Assembly: GCA_947456305.1 (NCBI GenBank)
Contig: CANGPN010000001.1
Span: 186,001 to 250,000, forward strand
From: Comamonadaceae bacterium
GTDB taxonomy: Bacteria > Pseudomonadota > Gammaproteobacteria > Burkholderiales > Burkholderiaceae_C
Direction: 5' to 3'
DNA length: 64,000 nucleotides
Shown in pieces: positions 58,794 through 64,000 of this stretch (within the stretch, counting starts at the first letter, position 1; each line of letters begins with the position of its first letter). A model generated the notes under the pieces. That model was not told where the DNA came from and ran no database searches. It saw only the letters and a list, made by a program, of their open reading frames with translations. The translations under genes were made by a program, and so were the position numbers.

Positions 58794-59489
58794 TTACCAA
58801 TGCGCGCCAAAGGTCTGGCGCAAAGCTTGAATCTGGTCTTCGGTCAGTGGTGTGGTCTGCGTCAGCACACTCAAGCGAGCGGTTTCTTCGAGTTCTTCCA
58901 AGGTGGCCATGGCTTGTGCCGGACTGTCATGCCAGACGTTGGGACCGAGGCGCGACAACATGACCGCGTGCAATGGCAAGCCGTGTTGTGCATAACGCTG
59001 TATCGCCAGTTCCACCGCATCGGCAGAAGCGACTGCGCCGGGTAGTTCGTAGGGAATCAAGGGCACGTGACCGACTTTCATCACAAAGTAAGGCGTGATC
59101 GGGGCCAACAACTCCGCGCCAAGCGGTGTTTGCAGCGTGGCGTTTTGCAAACTCAAAGCCACCAAATGGGTGCTGTGGCTGTGAATCACGCACGAGGTGT
59201 TTGGTGACAGTGTGCTTGCAGCTTGGTAAATGCGTTTGTGCAAAGCCAGTGTTTTGCTGGCACGTGCGCCGCTGAGTTGTACGCCATTCGCATCCAGATG
59301 CGCCAAATCATTCGGATCTAAAAAGCCCAAACAGGCATCGGTAGGTGTGATCAAAAAAACGTCATCCAAACGAACACTGATATTGCCTGCGCTGGCATGT
59401 ACATAGCCACGCTCAAACAAACTGCGCCCGACCCGGCACATTTCTTCGCGGGCTTGATTCATGGCTGTGTGGATCATCATCTGACTCAT
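58794..59489 (-). CDS. otnC: 3-oxo-tetronate 4-phosphate decarboxylase (class II aldolase family, OtnC)
   Basis: A 231-residue class II aldolase/adducin-type protein. Two zinc ligands are visible in CVIHSHSTH, and the start SFVHASAGNISVR-like segment (GYVHASAGNISVRLDD) is intact. The usual later ligand segment LLANHG is replaced by MLSRLGPNVW, so the third histidine is not where expected. Known OtnC enzymes remove CO2 from 3-oxo-tetronate 4-phosphate to give dihydroxyacetone phosphate. The ATG at 59489 overlaps the OtnK stop as ATGA. Confidence 0.8.
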   Translation of the reverse strand: MSQMMIHTAMNQAREEMCRVGRSLFERGYVHASAGNISVRLDDVFLITPTDACLGFLDPNDLAHLDANGVQLSGARASKTLALHKRIYQAASTLSPNTSCVIHSHSTHLVALSLQNATLQTPLGAELLAPITPYFVMKVGHVPLIPYELPGAVASADAVELAIQRYAQHGLPLHAVMLSRLGPNVWHDSPAQAMATLEELEETARLSVLTQTTPLTEDQIQALRQTFGAHW

Positions 59490-60790
59490 GCAGCGCTGCC
59501 TGCGTGCAATGCGTTGAAAGCTTTGGTGAAAAAATCGGTGCTGCCAAAATTGCCCGATTTCAATGTCAAGTGCAAGCTGCCGGTAGACGCAAAACTGCAT
59601 GGCGCATGGCACCACGGAACACCAGGGTCTATTTGTGCGCCAATCGACATTTGCGTCACGCCCAGCGCCTGCACGCACGCGCCAGAGGTTTCGCCGCCTG
59701 CCACCACCAATTGACCCACACCGAGTTTGACCAGTCCGCGTGCCACCATGGCCAGCACTTGTTCGGTGTGCTCTCCGGCTTGTTGCGTGCCGCGTTTGTC
59801 TTGCACAACCTTGACTTGCGATGCATCTGCGGTGGAATACACCAGCACCGGCGCTGCAGGCAACAGCGGGGCGGCCCAAGCCAATACATGTTGGGCGATG
59901 TCTTCAGCCGGGGTGTGGTTAGGCCAGGCCAGCGGATCGAGTTGGTAAGCGTGGCCGCCATGTTGCACAAAATGCGCGACCTGCCCTTGCGTCGCCACCG
60001 AGCAACTGCCGCTGACGATGGCTTGCAAACCATGCGCTGCGGGCAATCGCGCGCTGTCTGCAGCGGGTTGAATGCCCCAGTTGGCAGGCAGTCCTATGGC
60101 CACGCCCGAACCGGCTGTCACCAAAGACATGTGTTGAAGTGCCGGGCCTAAGCGAAGCAAATCTTCATTGGAAAGCGCATCGACCACCGCAATGGAAACA
60201 CCTTGGGCTTTCAATTCAGCGATGCGTTGAGCAATTGCTTCACTTCCTTTGGCCACACAGCGGTAATCGATCAAGCCGACGCGTTTGTCGCACTGCGCTT
60301 GCAACACGTTCACCAAATTGGCATCTTGCATGGGTGTGAGCGGATGGTTTTTCATGCCGCTTTCGCTCAACAACACATCGCCGACAAACAAATGCCCTTT
60401 GAACAAAGTGCGCTGGTTGTCGGGAAACGCCGGGGTGGCGATGGTGAAGTCGCAGTCCATGGCCTGCATCAACGCCTCGGTGACCGGGCCTATGTTGCCG
60501 CGCACCTCACCCCGGTAAATACTGTCAAAGGTAGAACAGTATTTGAAATACACCTGCTTGACTTGTTGCGATTGCAACCAGCGCAAGGCTTGCAGCGATT
60601 GCGCTACCGCTTCAGCCGGGGCAATGGTGCGTGATTTCAGCGCAATGACGACCGCGTTGCAATCGGCGGGCAAGGGCGCATCCGGCACGCCTATGGTTTG
60701 CACCACGCGCATACCAGCGCGCACCAGGTTGTTGGCCAGGTCGGTGGCACCGGTGAAGTCGTCTGCGATACAGCCGAGTAACAGGTTCAT
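59486..60790 (-). CDS. otnK: 3-oxo-tetronate kinase (DUF1537 family, OtnK)
   Basis: A 434-residue sugar-acid kinase of the DUF1537 group. The start MNLLLGCIADDFTGATDLANNLV is the family fingerprint, followed by KYCSTFDSIYRGEVRGNIGP, and later by GGETSGACVQALGV. It phosphorylates 3-oxo-tetronate for OtnC. It is the first gene of a three-gene operon that, in known species, degrades D-erythronate or L-threonate. The dehydrogenase for the first oxidation is not next to it in the window. Confidence 0.85.
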   Translation of the reverse strand: MNLLLGCIADDFTGATDLANNLVRAGMRVVQTIGVPDAPLPADCNAVVIALKSRTIAPAEAVAQSLQALRWLQSQQVKQVYFKYCSTFDSIYRGEVRGNIGPVTEALMQAMDCDFTIATPAFPDNQRTLFKGHLFVGDVLLSESGMKNHPLTPMQDANLVNVLQAQCDKRVGLIDYRCVAKGSEAIAQRIAELKAQGVSIAVVDALSNEDLLRLGPALQHMSLVTAGSGVAIGLPANWGIQPAADSARLPAAHGLQAIVSGSCSVATQGQVAHFVQHGGHAYQLDPLAWPNHTPAEDIAQHVLAWAAPLLPAAPVLVYSTADASQVKVVQDKRGTQQAGEHTEQVLAMVARGLVKLGVGQLVVAGGETSGACVQALGVTQMSIGAQIDPGVPWCHAPCSFASTGSLHLTLKSGNFGSTDFFTKAFNALHAGSAA

Positions 60791-60998
60791 GGATGCACCT
60801 GCGGATGAAAGCGCTTGTGTTGCTTGAATTTGTTAGCCATATGGTGATACTTTCAAAGTGAAAACTGTCAAGCAGCTTTTGCCCGTAGCAGGGCAACAAG
60901 CATACCTAATGTGATTTCAGGGTTTAGCCTCATGTCAAAATCGATCAAAGCCTTTGAACAGCGCCGGTGCGCTGAAGGCATCATGAAGCGGGAGACCC

Positions 60999-62204
60999 AT
61001 GGATTTACCTGTCATCGTTGCCGGCGGCGGCATAGGCGGTTTTGCCGCAGCGTTGGCGCTGGTGCGCCAAGGTTTTGCGGTCAAAGTCATTGAGCAATCT
61101 GCCCACATAGGCGAAATCGGCGCAGGCATGCAACTCGGACCTAACGCTTTCCATGCGTTCGATGCACTGGGTGTGGGTGACAAGGCGCGCAGCCATGCGG
61201 TCTATACGGACGACATGGTGATGACCGATGCCATTGACGAATACGAGATCGGCCGCATAGCGACGGGTGAAGCGTTCAGGCAGCGTTTTGGCAATCCTTA
61301 TGCGGTGATTCACCGGGTCGATGTGCACCAGGCCTTGCAACAAGGCGCTATGGAAACCGGTCGGGTGCAATGTCTTACCGATACACGCGTGCAACGCGTT
61401 GAACAGGATGCACACAGTGTGACGGTGTTTGATCAGCACGGCCAGACCCATACCGGCCAAGCTTTGATCGCTGCCGACGGCGTGAAGTCTGTGGTGAGGG
61501 CGCAGTACGTCGGCGACCCGGCGCGCGTCACCGGTCACGTGGTGTACCGTGCTGTTGTCGAGAAAAAAGACTTTCCGCCTGATTTGCAATGGAATGCAGC
61601 CAGCATCTGGGTAGGCCCCGACTGCCACCTGGTGCATTACCCATTGCGCGGCGGCGAACAGTACAACGTCGTCGTCACATTTCAAAGTCGCGACGTTGAG
61701 GAATGGGGCGTGCGCGAAGGCAGCGCCGATGAAGTGCACAGTTATTTCCAAGACATTTGTCCCAAGGCGCGGCAATTGATCGAGTTACCGAAAAGCTGGA
61801 AACGCTGGGCGACGGCCGACCGCGATCCGATCGCCCGATGGAGTTTCGGGCGAGTCACCTTACTGGGCGATGCAGCGCACCCGACCACACAGTACATGGC
61901 GCAGGGCGCGTGCATGGCGGTAGAGGATGCGGTCACGCTGGGCCAAGCGCTGCGTTTTCATGACAATCATTTTGAAAAAGCGTTTGATCTCTACCAGCGC
62001 TCGCGCATTGCGCGTACCGCGCGCATTGTGTTGTCTGCACGCGAGATGGGGCGCATCTACCATGCCAAAGGCGTGGAACGGTTGGTGCGCAACGATTTAT
62101 GGCGCGGGCGCAGTCCTGAGCGTTTTTATGATGCCGTCGAATGGCTGTATGGCTGGCGGGTAGACAATTGCTTAAACCTAGATGACGCGAAGCGTCTGGT
62201 ATGA
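60999..62204 (+). CDS. 3-hydroxybenzoate 6-monooxygenase
   Basis: A 401-residue flavoprotein hydroxylase. The first Rossmann motif is VAGGGIGGFAAALALV, the FAD-side segment GDAAHPTTQYMAQGACMAVEDAV is near residue 289, and the C-terminal stretch with AREMGRIYHAKGVERLVRNDLW is highly characteristic of 3-hydroxybenzoate 6-hydroxylases. These convert 3-hydroxybenzoate to gentisate with NADH and O2. It is the first gene of a plus-strand operon with fumarylpyruvate hydrolase 30 bases later. A gentisate dioxygenase is not seen in the window and may lie beyond the right edge. Confidence 0.9.
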   Translation: MDLPVIVAGGGIGGFAAALALVRQGFAVKVIEQSAHIGEIGAGMQLGPNAFHAFDALGVGDKARSHAVYTDDMVMTDAIDEYEIGRIATGEAFRQRFGNPYAVIHRVDVHQALQQGAMETGRVQCLTDTRVQRVEQDAHSVTVFDQHGQTHTGQALIAADGVKSVVRAQYVGDPARVTGHVVYRAVVEKKDFPPDLQWNAASIWVGPDCHLVHYPLRGGEQYNVVVTFQSRDVEEWGVREGSADEVHSYFQDICPKARQLIELPKSWKRWATADRDPIARWSFGRVTLLGDAAHPTTQYMAQGACMAVEDAVTLGQALRFHDNHFEKAFDLYQRSRIARTARIVLSAREMGRIYHAKGVERLVRNDLWRGRSPERFYDAVEWLYGWRVDNCLNLDDAKRLV

Positions 62205-62234
62205 ATTGAATTTTTTGACCAAAGGTATATCGAC

Positions 62235-62939
62235 ATGAGTTTTGTTTTTCAACCTCAGCCCGTCAATGCCTTGCCAGTGGCCGGCTCCAGCGACTTGTTT
62301 CCAGTGCGACGCGTCTATTGCGTGGGCCGCAACTACGCAGCACATGCACGCGAAATGGGCTTTGACCCGGACCGCGAGCCGCCTTTCTTTTTTTGCAAGC
62401 CCGGCGATGCGCAGTCTGTGGTGGCGGTGCCTGCTGGTCGCACAGTGAATATTCCGTATCCGCCATTGACCGCCAATTTCCACTACGAAATCGAATTGGT
62501 GGTAGCCATAGGCACTGGCGGAAAAAATATCGCGGTTGAACATGCAGCTTCGCATATTTATGGCTACGCCGTAGGCTTGGACATGACCCGGCGCGATTTG
62601 CAAATCAAAATGCGCGAGCAAGGCAGACCCTGGGAAATCGGCAAGGCCTTTGACTTCGGCGCACCGGTCGGATTACTGCATCCCAAGTCCCTCACCGGCG
62701 AAATACTGAGTGCTGACATCGCACTCGATGTCAATAATGAAAACCGTCAGAGCAGCAACCTCAGCCATTTGATTTGGTCGGTCAATGAAACCATTGCCAA
62801 TTTGTCCACCTTGTTTGAATTGCAGCCTGGTGATTTGATTTTCAGCGGCACGCCCGAAGGTGTAGGTGCGGTCAAACCCGGCGACATCATGCATGGGCGA
62901 ATTGCAGGTTTGACACCTTTTTCGGTCAAAGTGGTTTGA
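62235..62939 (+). CDS. Fumarylpyruvate hydrolase (FAH family)
   Basis: A 234-residue fumarylacetoacetate hydrolase-fold enzyme: FPVRRVYCVGRNYAAHAREMG at the start, the metal site around NFHYEIELVVAIG and the FSGTPEGVGAVKPGD segment near the end. In the gentisate pathway it splits fumarylpyruvate into fumarate and pyruvate. Position directly after 3-hydroxybenzoate 6-monooxygenase supports this over other FAH-family roles. Confidence 0.85.
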   Translation: MSFVFQPQPVNALPVAGSSDLFPVRRVYCVGRNYAAHAREMGFDPDREPPFFFCKPGDAQSVVAVPAGRTVNIPYPPLTANFHYEIELVVAIGTGGKNIAVEHAASHIYGYAVGLDMTRRDLQIKMREQGRPWEIGKAFDFGAPVGLLHPKSLTGEILSADIALDVNNENRQSSNLSHLIWSVNETIANLSTLFELQPGDLIFSGTPEGVGAVKPGDIMHGRIAGLTPFSVKVV

Positions 62940-62967
62940 GCCTCAGTACTGCACTGGAGTTGAGCTG

Positions 62968-64000
62968 ATGAATATTGTTCATGCGTTTTTAAACCGGGCT
63001 CGCAGTCATCCGCATCTGGCCGCCGTCACTTGCAGTGGACAGACGCTCAGCTTTGGCGAACTCGCCACTCGCTGTCATGCGCTCGCTGCCTACATGGTGC
63101 AGGACATGCAATTGGCTGAGGGCAGCCGGGTGGTCATTTGCATGGAGAACAGAGCCGCTTTCTTTGAGACCTTGTTCGCCAGCTGGATCGCAGGGTTGTC
63201 CGCAGTTCCTGTGAATGCCAAATTGCATCCCAAAGAAGTCCGGCAGATCACCGGTGATTGCGGCGCGGCGCTGGTTTTCGCCAGTGATCATTTGTTGTCG
63301 GGCTTGCAACCGGTGCTGGCGGATATGCCGCAGGCCGTGCCCTTGGTGTCGGTTGACGATGACGCCTACCACGCCATGTTGCGACATTCACCTATGCCTT
63401 GCAAAGATATGCAAGCGGACAATCTGGCTTGGCTTTTTTACACCAGCGGCACCACCGGCGTTCCCAAAGGCGCCATGCTGACGCACCGCAACCTGCTCGG
63501 CATGTCTTTGCATTACGGCGCGGATATTGATTACGTTATGGCCGGTGACACCATGTTGCATTTGGCGCCGCTGTCGCATGGCGCCGGTCAGTACAGCTTG
63601 CCGCATATTTTCAACGGCGGCCACCAGGTGATTGAAAAATCGTTCAGCCCTGAGTTGTTGCTTGACGGCTTACAGCGTTACCCGCGTGTTTCTTTGTTTG
63701 CCGCGCCAACCATGATCACCCGCGCTTTGCGGGCAGCTGAAGGTTTGCGTAACGCAGGCGGGAATTTGCAAACCCTGGTGTACGGCGGCGCGCCCATGTA
63801 TGTGTCCGACCTGCTGAAAACACTGGAGGTGTTCGGGCCGCGCTTGGTGCAAATCTACGGTCAAGGTGAAAGCCCCATGACCATCACGCAGTTGTCGCGC
63901 CAGGACCACCAGGGCAACGGCGATGCAGCGCATCTGGCACGTCTGGCGTCTTGCGGTGTTGCCCGCAGCGCGGTACAGGTGAAGGTAGTGGACGACGAAG
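62968..64000 (+). CDS. Acyl-CoA synthetase / AMP-binding ligase, partial
   Basis: The first 344 residues of a class I adenylate-forming enzyme; the C-terminal domain lies past the right edge. The ATP-binding motif is FYTSGTTGVPKGAM near residue 160, and the later YGQGESP segment matches the next conserved box. It begins 28 bases after the FAH gene, so it may be part of the aromatic-acid operon and activate an aromatic or fatty acid with CoA. Substrate cannot be assigned from this part. Confidence 0.8.
   Translation, partial: MNIVHAFLNRARSHPHLAAVTCSGQTLSFGELATRCHALAAYMVQDMQLAEGSRVVICMENRAAFFETLFASWIAGLSAVPVNAKLHPKEVRQITGDCGAALVFASDHLLSGLQPVLADMPQAVPLVSVDDDAYHAMLRHSPMPCKDMQADNLAWLFYTSGTTGVPKGAMLTHRNLLGMSLHYGADIDYVMAGDTMLHLAPLSHGAGQYSLPHIFNGGHQVIEKSFSPELLLDGLQRYPRVSLFAAPTMITRALRAAEGLRNAGGNLQTLVYGGAPMYVSDLLKTLEVFGPRLVQIYGQGESPMTITQLSRQDHQGNGDAAHLARLASCGVARSAVQVKVVDDE

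Overview
The window looks like chromosomal DNA of a Gram-negative betaproteobacterium, probably of the order Burkholderiales. The evidence is a two-partner secretion system, the remains of an RTX-type adhesin locus, a branched-chain amino-acid type (Liv) importer, gentisate-pathway and tetronate-pathway genes, a TrhO-type rhodanese, and many small exported hypothetical proteins. Genes are tightly packed, and many neighbours share 1-8 bases (ATGA or TGATG overlaps). No rRNA, tRNA, CRISPR array, prophage or intact insertion sequence was found. The genus cannot be fixed from the sequence alone.

Layout. 1-3.5 kb (minus strand): pirin, nitronate monooxygenase, fatty-acid desaturase and a beta-lactamase-fold hydrolase in one operon. 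3.6-5.9 kb (plus): a MarR-like regulator followed by a collapsed type I secretion adhesin locus, in which an adhesin N-terminus runs directly into a TolC fragment and then into an HlyD C-terminus. 5.9-13.9 kb (minus): a two-partner secretion pair, TpsB then a 1999-residue TpsA. The TpsA passenger is mostly an array of octapeptide repeats, part of it nested in a 240-bp higher-order repeat. 14-17 kb (minus): a ketopantoate-reductase-like protein, a beta-lactamase-like protein and a TauD-like dioxygenase. 17.1-19.3 kb (plus): a frameshifted APS kinase and a di-haem oxidoreductase. 19.3-19.6 kb: a gene-free patch of repeats and hairpins. 19.6-24.3 kb: sugar-acid/keto-acid enzymes. 24.4-26 kb (plus): two exported proteins. 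26-29.3 kb (minus): a phosphonate/selenate-type ABC importer whose permease is an internal tandem fusion.

29.5-37.3 kb is mixed: an MFS transporter, PhyH-type oxygenase, ModA-like protein, second nitronate monooxygenase, third beta-lactamase-like protein and a TrhO-glutathione-transferase fusion. 37.3-42 kb holds small membrane or exported proteins, a Kazal-like protein and an ECF sigma factor flanked by a Spy/DUF3106-like periplasmic protein and a small membrane protein. 42.1-44.8 kb (plus): an epimerase/dehydrogenase and a Baeyer-Villiger monooxygenase. 44.8-53.4 kb (minus): a DegQ-like protease, then a P1-family aminopeptidase, a D-aminoacylase-type amidohydrolase and a complete Liv transporter, which reads as a peptide or N-acyl-amino-acid scavenging operon. 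53.6-57.9 kb: thiolase, 2OG-Fe oxygenase, coiled-coil HTH protein and small genes. 57.9-60.8 kb (minus): the tetronate operon OtnK-OtnC-OtnI. 61-64 kb (plus): 3-hydroxybenzoate 6-monooxygenase, fumarylpyruvate hydrolase and an acyl-CoA synthetase cut by the window end.

The strongest candidate for something little described is the TpsA octapeptide protein next to the relic of a second giant-adhesin system. Both are surface or secreted adhesin loci, one apparently decayed and one apparently intact.
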